Source: Phyllobacterium myrsinacearum (GTDB lineage Bacteria > Pseudomonadota > Alphaproteobacteria > Rhizobiales > Rhizobiaceae). Taken from it: a DNA stretch of 64,000 nt. Below the pieces are notes generated by a model that worked only from the letters and a program-made list of their open reading frames with translations, ran no database searches and was not told the origin of the DNA. Position numbers and translations under genes: made by a program. This document shows, one piece after another, positions 9,064-17,038 of this stretch (position 1 is its first letter; the number at the start of each line of letters is the position of its first letter). Location of the stretch: the NCBI RefSeq assembly GCF_002980555.1, contig NZ_PVBT01000007.1, positions 1 to 64,000 of the forward strand, given 5' to 3'.

Positions 9064-9533
9064 AGCCGCACTCCCGTCGCTATCTCTTCCAGCTTCTCAT
9101 CGTCCAGGCGGCCAATGACCTCGCCGTCCAGCATGGCGGCGGGTGCACAGGCGCAAAGCCCGAGGCAATAGACCGGTTCGAGCGTTACCGCGCCGTCGGC
9201 GGTGGTTCCGTGCCAGTCAATGCGGAGCAGTTCGCGGGCTTTTCGGGCCATGGCATCGCCACCCATCGATTGACAGGCTTCCGCACGGCACAGTTTCAGC
9301 ACATGGCGGCCGGCCGGATGGTCGCGGTAATCGTGATAGAACGTGACCACACCATGCACCTCGGCGCGCGATATGTTCAGCGCCTGGGCAATCAGCGGCA
9401 AGGTCTCCTGCGGCACATAACCGAACTCCCCCTGCAACTCGTGCAGAATCGGAAGGAGCGGACCTTCTTGACCCTTCAGTTGATTGATAATGCCTATCGC
9501 TCTCCCAGCGATATCGGTACTTGCGGTCTGCAT
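9060..9533 (-). CDS. fdsG: NAD-dependent formate dehydrogenase, gamma subunit FdsG (NuoE-like)
   Basis: 157 residues. Thioredoxin-fold [2Fe-2S] subunit homologous to NuoE: the ligands are in CRAEACQSMGG and, further on, CLGLCACAPAAML. It is the first gene of the fds operon and relays electrons between the flavin subunit and the alpha subunit. An AGGGAGGG purine tract lies 11 bases before ATG 9533. The 102-base gap to the upstream lysR gene is the expected promoter region, with a T-N11-A dyad at its far end. Confidence 0.94.
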   Translation of the reverse strand: MQTASTDIAGRAIGIINQLKGQEGPLLPILHELQGEFGYVPQETLPLIAQALNISRAEVHGVVTFYHDYRDHPAGRHVLKLCRAEACQSMGGDAMARKARELLRIDWHGTTADGAVTLEPVYCLGLCACAPAAMLDGEVIGRLDDEKLEEIATGVRL

Positions 9534-9620
9534 TTCGTGCAGCGCCCTCCCTAAATGCTCCTCGTAGCTTAGAACAGATCAAAAGCGGCACAACAAATCA
9601 ATATACCAGTCCCGTTGATC

Positions 9621-9637
9621 GATAGAAGATTTCTATC
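9621..9637. promoter_or_regulatory. Candidate LysR-type operator upstream of fdsG
   Basis: A perfect 7-bp inverted repeat, GATAGAA-gat-TTCTATC, overlaps the stop codon of lysR and sits about 90-100 bases upstream of the fdsG start. It contains the LTTR box form T-N11-A (TAGAAGATTTCTA). Position and symmetry fit an activator site for the fds operon. Binding is inferred. Confidence 0.5.
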
Positions 9638-10532
9638 AAACCATATTCAGGTCGATGGCAAGCGCCCGGGCCTCATGCAGCAGCGCGGAGACCAGCGGCG
9701 TATGGGGTTCGCGGTCGGCCGCGACCAGTCCAACGAGGTGACGGGCGTCGGGCTCGACAATGGGAATGGAACGGATCGGCTCGGAAAAACCCAGCGTTTC
9801 CGCAAGGTTGAGCGGCATGATGCTCGCCCACTTGCCCGTGCGTATGTGCGAAAACAGCACAATCATCGAATTGGATTCCAGCGTCGGATGCACATCGACC
9901 CCCGCTTCGTGCAGATGCTTGTTGATGATCCGGCGGTTCTGCATGTCCTGGGTGAGCAGGCAGAGCGGCAACTGACCGACCTCCGCCCAGGTCACAAATT
10001 CGCGATCTGAGTACGTGCTGCCGGTCGAGGTGATCAACTGGTAGCGTTCCGAATAGAGCGGAACCGACGTCACCCGCCCGAGCGGCTCGTTGTCGAGATA
10101 GCTGATTCCCGCATCGATCTCGAAATTGCTGAGCAGCGTCAGCACTTCCAGCGAGGTGCGCGAGGTCACCGAAAAGGTCACACCGGGGTGTTTTTCGCGA
10201 AACGGTGTCGTCAAGCGCGAAACCATGGCAAGCGCGGTGGGAATTGCCGCTATTTTCACGTGCCCGGACAGGCCATAGCGGGCGGCGCGGATTTCCTCAC
10301 GCATCGTCCGGGTATCACCGACAATCCGCCGCGCCCATTCGAGCACCCGCTGACCCTCGGGCGTCAATCCCTTGTAACGTGAGCCGCGCTGAACGAGAAC
10401 CACGCCCAGTGTGTCTTCAAGCTGGCGGATCGCGGCCGACAGGGTGGGCTGCGTGACACCGCATTCCTCCGCCGCGCGGCCGAAATGCTGGTTGCGCACC
10501 AGAGCGATAAAAAATTCCAGCTTGTCGATCAT
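9636..10532 (-). CDS. LysR-family transcriptional regulator, probable regulator of fds
   Basis: 298 residues. N-terminal winged helix-turn-helix (residues about 3-60, with HFGRAAEECGVTQPTLSAAIRQLE) followed by a periplasmic-binding-like effector domain (about 90-290). It lies immediately upstream of fdsG on the same strand, the usual place of the formate dehydrogenase regulator FdsR in other proteobacteria, and a T-N11-A dyad overlaps its stop codon. Formate or a formate-linked metabolite is the likely effector, inferred from position only. Relation to the preceding urt operon (65 bases from urtE to the lysR start) is unclear; no terminator is visible between them. Confidence 0.85.
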   Translation of the reverse strand: MIDKLEFFIALVRNQHFGRAAEECGVTQPTLSAAIRQLEDTLGVVLVQRGSRYKGLTPEGQRVLEWARRIVGDTRTMREEIRAARYGLSGHVKIAAIPTALAMVSRLTTPFREKHPGVTFSVTSRTSLEVLTLLSNFEIDAGISYLDNEPLGRVTSVPLYSERYQLITSTGSTYSDREFVTWAEVGQLPLCLLTQDMQNRRIINKHLHEAGVDVHPTLESNSMIVLFSHIRTGKWASIMPLNLAETLGFSEPIRSIPIVEPDARHLVGLVAADREPHTPLVSALLHEARALAIDLNMV

Positions 10533-10597
10533 CGAAATCCGTCCTCCCGCAAGACTCTATCGATGATTGCCCTCCGACAGCAAGAGCAGTACCCAAT

Positions 10598-11293
10598 TCA
10601 GACGGTAAGGAACTTGCGCACTTCCAGCTTGTCAAGGCTCGCCGCGTCGCCGGAATGGACGATCTCGCCGCGATCCATGATGTAGACGTGGTCTGCCAGC
10701 TCGCGGCAGAAATCGAGATACTGTTCGACGAGCAGGATGGCCAGCCCGGTCTGGTCGCGCAGAAACCGGATGGCGCGGCCGATATCCTTGATGATCGACG
10801 GCTGGATGCCTTCCGTCGGTTCGTCCAGAACAAGCAGCCGCGGGCGCGTCACCAGCGCACGGCCGATGGCGAGCTGCTGCTGCTGGCCGCCGGACAGATC
10901 GCCGCCGCGCCGGCCCAGCATGGTCTTGAGCACGGGGAAAAGTTCGAAGACCTCGGGCGGTACATTGCGGTTGCCGCGTTTGGCGGCGGCAAAACCCGTC
11001 GCCAGATTTTCGCGCACGGTGAGCAGCGGAAAAATTTCGCGCCCCTGCGGTACGAAAGCAATACCGGCTCGTGCCCGGTCATAGGGCGGCTTCTTGCCGA
11101 GCGGAGCACCATCGAAGCTGATCGACCCCGACGATAGCGGGTGCTGGCCGACAATTGCCCGGAGCATGCTTGTCTTGCCGACGCCATTGCGGCCAAGGAC
11201 GCAGGTGATGGATTGCGGCTTCACCTCGAGCGATATGCCGCGCAATGCTTGCGCGGCGCCATAGTGAAGCGAGGCATTTTCAACCGTGAGCAT
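10598..11293 (-). CDS. urtE: Urea ABC transporter, ATP-binding subunit UrtE
   Basis: 231 residues; the LivF-like ATPase of the high-affinity urea importer. Walker A GRNGVGKTS near 36, signature LSGGQQQQLAIGRAL, Walker B RLLVLDEPTEGIQ and the switch His region are all present. I start it at ATG 11293 (MLTVENASLHYG); the open frame continues 40 codons upstream without homology and would run into the intergenic space after urtD. EGIQPS after Walker B is typical of UrtE. It is the last gene of the urt operon; no terminator is visible before lysR. Confidence 0.93.
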   Translation of the reverse strand: MLTVENASLHYGAAQALRGISLEVKPQSITCVLGRNGVGKTSMLRAIVGQHPLSSGSISFDGAPLGKKPPYDRARAGIAFVPQGREIFPLLTVRENLATGFAAAKRGNRNVPPEVFELFPVLKTMLGRRGGDLSGGQQQQLAIGRALVTRPRLLVLDEPTEGIQPSIIKDIGRAIRFLRDQTGLAILLVEQYLDFCRELADHVYIMDRGEIVHSGDAASLDKLEVRKFLTV

Positions 11294-11330
11294 CAGAAGG
11301 TTCCTTCCCATTGATGTGCCATGCACCGCC

Positions 11331-12077
11331 TCATCGCCCGAGATAGACCTCGATAACGCGCTGGTCGTTGCTGACGTGATCAAGCGAGCCTTCAGCCAGC
11401 ACCGAGCCCTCATGCAGGCAGGTCACCTTCACGCCGAGCTCGCGCACGAAATGCATGTCATGCTCCACCACGATCACCGAGCGGGTGCGGGCGATATCGC
11501 GCAGCAGTTTTGCCGTCTCCGCGGTTTCCGCATCGGTCATCCCGGCAACAGGCTCATCCACCAGCAGCAGTTTCGGGTCCTGCGCGAGCAGCATGCCGAT
11601 CTCCAGCCATTGCTTCTGGCCGTGCGACAGATTGGCCGCCAGCCAGTGGCGCCTATCAAACAGCCGGATCGTGTAGAGGATTTCGTCGATGCGGTCGGCT
11701 TCATCCTGGCTCTGGCGGTGGAACAGCGCTGACAGGGCCGAGCGCGGCCCCGACAGTGCCAGCACAAGATTGTCTTCCACCGTATGGCTTTCGAAAACCG
11801 TCGGCTTCTGGAACTTGCGGCCGATGCCAAGCATGGCGATTGCCGCTTCGTCATGCCCGGTCAGGTCGACCGTGCCGTTGAAATAGACCTCGCCGCTGTC
11901 CGGCCTGGTCTTGCCGGTGATGATATCCATCATTGTGGTCTTGCCTGCGCCATTCGGGCCGATGATCGCGCGCATCTCGCCCAACTGGAGCACGAGCGAA
12001 AGATTGTTGATGGCGCGAAATCCATCAAAGGAAACCGAAACGCCGTCGAGATAAAGCAATGTGTCCTTGGCCTTCAT
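11331..12077 (-). CDS. urtD: Urea ABC transporter, ATP-binding subunit UrtD
   Basis: 248 residues; the LivG-like ATPase partner of UrtE. Walker A GPNGAGKTT near 40, an LSHGQKQWLEIGM signature in which His replaces the usual second Gly (characteristic of UrtD), and Walker B LLLVDEPVAGM. ATG 12077 lies 3 bases from the urtC stop, so the two genes are tightly linked. Acts at the cytoplasmic face on the UrtB/UrtC permease. Confidence 0.94.
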   Translation of the reverse strand: MKAKDTLLYLDGVSVSFDGFRAINNLSLVLQLGEMRAIIGPNGAGKTTMMDIITGKTRPDSGEVYFNGTVDLTGHDEAAIAMLGIGRKFQKPTVFESHTVEDNLVLALSGPRSALSALFHRQSQDEADRIDEILYTIRLFDRRHWLAANLSHGQKQWLEIGMLLAQDPKLLLVDEPVAGMTDAETAETAKLLRDIARTRSVIVVEHDMHFVRELGVKVTCLHEGSVLAEGSLDHVSNDQRVIEVYLGR

Positions 12078-12080
12078 GGG

Positions 12081-13268
12081 CTACTCCGCAGCCTGGGGTT
12101 CGGGTACCGGGGCAAGCTTGCCGCCCTGTTTCACCACCGGCGGCAGCACTTCGTCGTCCTTGCGCGCCGCATGGCTGGCGCTCCGGTTCGTCCACGAGCC
12201 GTAAAGTCCCAGAATGCCCCTGGGCAGGAACAGCGTGACGAGGATGAACAGCGCGCCGAGGGCAAACAGCCAAATCTCCGGAAAGGCGGCGGTAAAGTAG
12301 GTCTTGCCGAAATTGACCAGTATCGCGCCGATAATCGGACCGATGATCGTGCCGCGCCCGCCGACCGCCACCCAGATGACCGCTTCGATGGAATTGGCGG
12401 GTTCGAACTCGGACGGGTTGATAATGCCCACCTGCGGTACATAGAGCGCCCCGGCAATGCCCGCCATCATGGCGGAGACCGTCCACACGAACAGCTTGTA
12501 CCGGTCGACACGATAGCCAAGAAAGCGCATGCGGCTTTCCGCATCGCGCACGCCGACCAGCACCTTGCCGAGCTTTGAGCGGATGATGAAACTGGAAACG
12601 AGAACCGCGAGGGCCAGAAACAGGGCGGTTGCGGCGAACAGCGCCGAGCGGGTCGCCCCCGCCTGCACGTTGAAGCCCAGAATGTCCTTGAAATCCGTGA
12701 GGCCATTATTGCCGCCAAAACCCATGTCGTTGCGGAAGAAGGCGAGCAGCAAGGCATAGGTCAGGGCCTGGGTGATGATGGAGAGGTAGACGCCCGTGAC
12801 GCGCGAACGGAAGGCCAGCCAGCCGAAGCCGAAGGCCAGCGCACCGGGAACCAGCACGACCATCAGCGCCGCGAACCAGAAATTGTCGAAACCGTACCAG
12901 AACCATGGCAGTTCCTTCCAGTTGAGGAACACCATGAAATCCGGCAGGACCGGATCGGCATAGACGCCGCGTGGGCCGATCTGGCGCATCAGATACATGC
13001 CCATGGCGTAGCCGCCAAGCGCAAAGAACGCCCCGTGGCCGAGCGAAAGAATGCCGCAAAAACCCCAGACCAGGTCGAGCGCCACGGCGAGCAGCGCATA
13101 GGTCAGGTATTTGCCGAACAGCGAAACCAGATAGGTCGGGATATGCAGCGGCGAGGTGTCCGGCATCAGCAGATTGAGGACCGGCACCAGACAGGCAACC
13201 GCCAGGAGAAGGAAGATCGCAATCCGGCTGCGCCGGTCGCCATGCCTGAAAAACCATTGGGTGATCAT
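12081..13268 (-). CDS. urtC: Urea ABC transporter, permease subunit UrtC
   Basis: 395 residues, LivM-like inner-membrane permease. The start is ATG 13268 (MITQWFFRHGD), overlapping the urtB stop by 4 bases (ATGA); the longer open frame upstream lies inside urtB. Several hydrophobic helices, the conserved LSLGHGAFFALGGYAMG segment near 80, and the EAA-type cytoplasmic loop region with GVRDAESRMRFLGY are visible. The tail after the last helix is charged and Pro-rich. Pairs with UrtB to form the urea channel. Confidence 0.94.
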   Translation of the reverse strand: MITQWFFRHGDRRSRIAIFLLLAVACLVPVLNLLMPDTSPLHIPTYLVSLFGKYLTYALLAVALDLVWGFCGILSLGHGAFFALGGYAMGMYLMRQIGPRGVYADPVLPDFMVFLNWKELPWFWYGFDNFWFAALMVVLVPGALAFGFGWLAFRSRVTGVYLSIITQALTYALLLAFFRNDMGFGGNNGLTDFKDILGFNVQAGATRSALFAATALFLALAVLVSSFIIRSKLGKVLVGVRDAESRMRFLGYRVDRYKLFVWTVSAMMAGIAGALYVPQVGIINPSEFEPANSIEAVIWVAVGGRGTIIGPIIGAILVNFGKTYFTAAFPEIWLFALGALFILVTLFLPRGILGLYGSWTNRSASHAARKDDEVLPPVVKQGGKLAPVPEPQAAE

Positions 13269-14902
13269 GCCTCGATGGCCCTTCCCTTGAGTGCGAAGAG
13301 ACCGCGCGGACGCTTCTGGATGAACAGAATGATAAGGACCAGCACCAGAATCTTGCCAAGGACGGCCCCGGCAAAGGGCTCGAGGAACTTGTTGGCAATG
13401 CCGAGCGACATGGCCCCGACCAGCGTTCCCCAGAGATTGCCGACACCGCCGAAGACCACCACCATGAAACTGTCGATGATATAGCCTTGGCCGAGATTGG
13501 GACTGACATTGGCGATCTGGCTGAGCGCAACGCCGGCGATCCCCGCGATGCCGGAACCAAGACCGAAGGTAAGCGCGTCGACCCATGGCGTGCGGATGCC
13601 CATGGACGATGCCATGCGCCGGTTCTGCGTGACGGCCCGCATGCGCAGGCCGAGCATGGTTTTCTTCAGCACGAGCTGCAGCACGGCAAAGACCGACAGG
13701 GCAAAGACGATGATCCAGAGGCGCGACCATGTCAGCGTCAGCATGCCGGCATCGAAGGAGCCCGACATCCATGACGGGCTGCCCACCTGAACATTCGAGG
13801 CACCGAACCACGAGCGCGTCGCCTGCTGCAGCACCAGTGATATGCCCCAGGTGGCGAGCAAAGTCTCCAGCGGCCGGCCATAGAGAAAGCGGATGATCCC
13901 GCGCTCAATGACGACGCCGATGGCGCCGGAGACGAGAAAGGCGGCAGGCAGGGCCAGCAGAAGTGAATATTCCGACAGCCCCGGCATGGATGTGCGGATG
14001 ATCTGCTGCACCACGAAGGTTGTGTAGGCGCCGATCATCACCATTTCGCCATGGGCCATGTTGATGACCCCCATGACGCCGAATGTGATCGCAAGACCGA
14101 TGGCTGCAAGCAGCAGGACGGAACCAAGCGAGAGGCCGTAAATGACGTTCTGGATGCCGTTCCAGATTTCGAGTTCTGCGTTGATGCTGGATATCGCCGC
14201 GCTGGCGGCCTGACCGACCGGCCCCTCGACACCGGCGAGCGGGGTCAGCAGACCAAGCGCCTCACGGCCGTTGCCGGACTTGATTTCAGCGATGGCTGCG
14301 ATCTTCATATCGTCCGGCGCGCTGGAATTGAGAACGGCGGCGGCCTTGGCCCGCTGCATCAGCAGTTTGATCCCCGCATCCTTCTCGGACGACAAAGCCT
14401 GGTCCAGCAGCGCGATGGAGTCGGGATCGCGGTTCTTCAGGATTGCTTCGGCAGCCGACCGGCGCTCCGCCGCATCGCCGCTCATCAATGTCAGGCCGCC
14501 GATGGCAGCAGCGATATCGCGGCGCAGCCGGTTGTTGACCTTGATCTTCTCGGCCGTATTGCGCGGAACGGGAGGCAGTTTTGCACCGCTCAGCGGATCG
14601 GTTGCCGCATAGTCCGAACCGTCGCGCATACCAATAAACACCGATCTGTCGGCCTTCGAGACATAGAGATCGCCTGCACTCAATGCGTTGAGAATGGCAG
14701 CGGCGCGCGGCGCGGCGCTTTTGGCGAGCCCGGAAACAGCCGTGCTCGTCTCGTCGAAATTATCACCGGCCAGCGCCTGCACCAGCGATGTGAGTTTGGC
14801 GTCGTCCATGCCTTGCGCACCGGCGACGGCAGGAAACAGGCAAAACCCGAATATCGCGATGATGGACAGGAAGCGGCTCAATGACATTCGACAATCCCAC
14901 AT
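13265..14902 (-). CDS. urtB: Urea ABC transporter, permease subunit UrtB, with exported N-terminal domain
   Basis: 545 residues from ATG 14902, which has AGGA at a proper distance; the internal ATG 14887 (MSLSRF) is a possible alternative. The protein begins with a signal-like hydrophobic segment ending AGAQG, then about 220 residues of soluble, probably periplasmic, alpha-helical sequence, then a LivH-type permease of about 300 residues containing GVMGVINMAHGEMVMIGAY. The long N-terminal extension is characteristic of many UrtB proteins and absent from branched-chain amino acid permeases. The gene lies 101 bases after urtA, a gap that contains a strong hairpin. Confidence 0.93.
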   Translation of the reverse strand: MWDCRMSLSRFLSIIAIFGFCLFPAVAGAQGMDDAKLTSLVQALAGDNFDETSTAVSGLAKSAAPRAAAILNALSAGDLYVSKADRSVFIGMRDGSDYAATDPLSGAKLPPVPRNTAEKIKVNNRLRRDIAAAIGGLTLMSGDAAERRSAAEAILKNRDPDSIALLDQALSSEKDAGIKLLMQRAKAAAVLNSSAPDDMKIAAIAEIKSGNGREALGLLTPLAGVEGPVGQAASAAISSINAELEIWNGIQNVIYGLSLGSVLLLAAIGLAITFGVMGVINMAHGEMVMIGAYTTFVVQQIIRTSMPGLSEYSLLLALPAAFLVSGAIGVVIERGIIRFLYGRPLETLLATWGISLVLQQATRSWFGASNVQVGSPSWMSGSFDAGMLTLTWSRLWIIVFALSVFAVLQLVLKKTMLGLRMRAVTQNRRMASSMGIRTPWVDALTFGLGSGIAGIAGVALSQIANVSPNLGQGYIIDSFMVVVFGGVGNLWGTLVGAMSLGIANKFLEPFAGAVLGKILVLVLIILFIQKRPRGLFALKGRAIEA

Positions 14903-14921
14903 TTGAAATTCCTGGGAGGAG

Positions 14922-14951
14922 CTCCATCCCCGCCATGAGACGGGGATGGAG
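14922..14951 (-). promoter_or_regulatory. Intra-operon hairpin between urtA and urtB
   Basis: A perfect 11-bp inverted repeat (CTCCATCCCCG / CGGGGATGGAG) encloses an 8-nt loop. There is no T tract on the minus-strand side, so it looks less like a terminator than like an mRNA-stabilizing or attenuating structure, as often found behind binding-protein genes that must be expressed above their permease. Confidence 0.7.
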
Positions 14952-15003
14952 TTGGCTTCGGCGTTGTCGCCCCCGACCCGAAGCCGGAGCCTGATTTTAA
15001 TGC

Positions 15004-16308
15004 TTAGTTCGTCTTGGTCGCGCCGCCGCACTTGCCGGTGACAACGTTGAAATTGCCGCACGACAGCGGCTTGCGCCAATCGGAAATCAGGTCCTTCGAA
15101 CCCGGCAGATAGTCCGACCATTCATCGCCGACGACGAGGCCCGGCGTCCTGTAGACGATGTCGAACTGGCCATCGGCCTGCACTTCGCCGATGAGGACCG
15201 GCTTGGTGATGTGATGGTTCGGCATCATCGCCGCGTAACCGCCGGAGAGGTTCGGGACAGAGACGCCGACGATCGAATCGATGACGGCATCCGATTTGGT
15301 GGTGCCAGCGGCTTCGACGGCCTTCACCCACATGTTGAAACCGATGAATGTTGCTTCCATCGGATCGTTGGTCACCCGCTTGTCGTTCTTGATATAGGCA
15401 TGCCATTTCTTGATGAACTCGGCATTGGCATCGGAATCGACGGATTCGAAGTAGTTCCAGGCGGCGAGATGGCCAACCAGCGGCTTGGTGTCGAGACCCG
15501 CCAGTTCTTCCTCGCCCACCGAGAAGGCAACAACCGGAATGTCTTCGGCCTTGATGCCCTGGTTGGCGAGTTCCTTGTAGAACGGCACATTGGCATCGCC
15601 GTTGATGGTGGAGACCACTGCGGTCTTCTTGCCGGCGGAGCCGAACTTCTTGATGTCGGACACAATCGTCTGCCAGTCGGAATGACCGAACGGTGTGTAG
15701 TTGATCATGATGTCCTCATCCTTCACGCCCTTGGCGTTGAGGTAGGCTTTCAGGATCTTGTTGGTGGTCTGCGGATAGACGTAGTCCGTACCGGCGAGAA
15801 CCCAGCGCTCCACGCCTTCCTGCTTGGCGAGATAATCAACGGCGGGAATGGCCTGCTGGTTCGGCGCGGCACCCGTATAGAAGACGTTGCGCGAGCTTTC
15901 CTCGCCTTCATACTGAACGGGGTAGAACAGCAGCGAGTTCAATTCTTCGAAAACCGGAAGCACGGATTTGCGTGACGACGATGTCCAGCAGCCGAAAACC
16001 GCCGCGACCTTGTCCTGTTCGATCAACTGACGGGCTTTTTCCGCAAACAGCGGCCAATCCGATGCCGGATCGACAACAACGGCCTCGAGCTTCTTGCCGA
16101 GAACCCCGCCTTTCTTGTTCTGCTCGTCAATGAGGAACAGCATCGTGTCCTTGAGCGTGGTTTCGGAAATCGCCATCGTACCGGACAACGAATGCAGAAT
16201 ACCGACCTTGATCGTATCCTCCGCCGCTTTGGCCGGCGCAAGGGCCAGCGTCGCTCCCATTGCGGCGGCGGCGAAGGTTCCAATGAATCTGGCTGTCAGA
16301 CTGAACAT
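15004..16308 (-). CDS. urtA: Urea ABC transporter, periplasmic urea-binding protein UrtA
   Basis: 434 residues with a Sec signal peptide (hydrophobic FIGTFAAAAMGATLALA, cleavage after AKA near 28). The body is a type I periplasmic binding protein of the amide/urea class: DTIKVGILHSLSGTMAISE, then FGCWTSSSRKSVLPVFE and GTDYVYPQTTNKIL are typical of UrtA/FmdD. First gene of urtABCDE; a sigma-54 promoter match sits 46-61 bases upstream of the ATG, consistent with nitrogen-limitation control. FmdD (short-chain amide binding) is the nearest alternative, but the following five-gene order is that of urea transport. Confidence 0.94.
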   Translation of the reverse strand: MFSLTARFIGTFAAAAMGATLALAPAKAAEDTIKVGILHSLSGTMAISETTLKDTMLFLIDEQNKKGGVLGKKLEAVVVDPASDWPLFAEKARQLIEQDKVAAVFGCWTSSSRKSVLPVFEELNSLLFYPVQYEGEESSRNVFYTGAAPNQQAIPAVDYLAKQEGVERWVLAGTDYVYPQTTNKILKAYLNAKGVKDEDIMINYTPFGHSDWQTIVSDIKKFGSAGKKTAVVSTINGDANVPFYKELANQGIKAEDIPVVAFSVGEEELAGLDTKPLVGHLAAWNYFESVDSDANAEFIKKWHAYIKNDKRVTNDPMEATFIGFNMWVKAVEAAGTTKSDAVIDSIVGVSVPNLSGGYAAMMPNHHITKPVLIGEVQADGQFDIVYRTPGLVVGDEWSDYLPGSKDLISDWRKPLSCGNFNVVTGKCGGATKTN

Positions 16309-16623
16309 TCAGGTAAACCCCTCTTTGTGGTTGTTTGTACCGAGGGAATACAATGCAACGACCGTGCCAACCGGAGAGCACCGCGCAATACAATCGTAAA
16401 ATCTTGGGTTTTGGCCGCGGATTACGGCGTTTGCACTGGGCACCGATGAAGCAGTGACTGCCTTGGCGGCGGGAGAATGCCTATATTATTATCAATTAGT
16501 CTTATATGCCTATTTATGGAGCAACACCCTGCAATTTGCGGCTCCGATCAATCGGCTTTGATGTGGCATTGGACTTGGTTTGATGTATGGTGCTGCCACC
16601 AATCACATTCTCGAGGAAAGAAA
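16309..16623. other. Divergent intergenic region between urtA and the DUF442 gene
   Basis: 315 bases without a supported gene. Contains the urtA sigma-54 promoter at 16354-16369 and the 5-bp inverted repeat at 16434-16456. An AT-rich stretch near 16480-16510 probably belongs to the plus-strand promoter, but no convincing -35/-10 pair was identified. A plus-strand open frame from 16477 is only an upstream extension of the next gene. Confidence 0.6.
16354..16369 (-). promoter_or_regulatory. Sigma-54 (RpoN) promoter of urtABCDE
   Basis: On the minus strand the sequence TGGCACGGTCGTTGCA matches the -24/-12 consensus TGGCACG-N4-TTGCA without mismatch. It predicts a start near 16343 and a leader of about 35 bases before urtA. 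A further CACTG...CAGTG inverted repeat at 16434-16456 could be an activator site but is not a good NtrC match. Confidence 0.85.
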
Positions 16624-16962
16624 ATGGATATCCGTCAGATTGACGAAGGCTTCGCCGTGACCGGGCAGATTTCACCGGACGATGTACGCGATATTGCTGC
16701 GGCAGGCTATCACACCCTGATCTGCAACCGCCCCGATGGCGAATCGCCGGATCAGCCGGAATTTGCCGAAATCGCCAAGGTTGCCGAAAAGGCAGGCATC
16801 CCGATTTACTACGTTCCGGTTGTCTCGGGCCAGCTGACCCAGGACGATGTCGACGCAATGGCCGCCGCGCTGGAAGAAGCGGATGGGCCGGTGCTGGCCT
16901 ATTGCCGCTCCGGTGCCCGCTCGACCAATATTTACGGCATTGTTCAGCAGCAGAAAGGCTGA
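16624..16962 (+). CDS. DUF442 / TIGR01244 family protein (Blh-type phosphatase-like domain)
   Basis: 112 residues from ATG 16624, which has GAGGAAAG directly upstream; a frame extension to 16477 lacks homology. The protein has the compact tyrosine-phosphatase-like fold of the DUF442 family, the domain also found fused to metallo-hydrolases in beta-lactamase hydrolase-like (Blh) proteins. The putative catalytic loop is YCRSGARS with Cys near residue 99, a CxxxxR loop resembling rhodanese and different from the CX5R of classical phosphatases. Sulfur transfer or oxidation is often proposed for the family; activity here is unknown. Followed by a hairpin terminator. Confidence 0.8.
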   Translation: MDIRQIDEGFAVTGQISPDDVRDIAAAGYHTLICNRPDGESPDQPEFAEIAKVAEKAGIPIYYVPVVSGQLTQDDVDAMAAALEEADGPVLAYCRSGARSTNIYGIVQQQKG

Positions 16963-16973
16963 CCATGCAAGAA

Positions 16974-16998
16974 CGGCTGCGGCCCCCGCAGCCGTCTT
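16974..16998 (+). terminator. Hairpin terminator after the DUF442 gene
   Basis: An 8-bp GC stem (CGGCTGCG / CGCAGCCG, 5-nt loop) followed by a weak TCTT. A run of nine C follows at 17000-17008, just before the next gene. Confidence 0.5.
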
Positions 16999-17038
16999 AC
17001 CCCCCCCCAAGCGTATAGACAACAGAGCTGACCTTCCC

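Noticed and set aside
7483-9171. 562-codon plus-strand frame opposite fdsB
   Set aside because: Same reason: the minus-strand product is FdsB with all cluster cysteines.
9534-9620. Molybdenum-cofactor riboswitch ahead of fdsG
   Set aside because: The leader is under 100 bases and shows no multi-stem structure; only a ribosome site and the dyad are visible.
16564-16579. Second sigma-54-like sequence TGGCATTGGACTTGGT upstream of the DUF442 gene
   Set aside because: The -12 GC is replaced by GG, which normally kills sigma-54 promoters, and it would point toward a gene with its own good ribosome site but no other nitrogen link.
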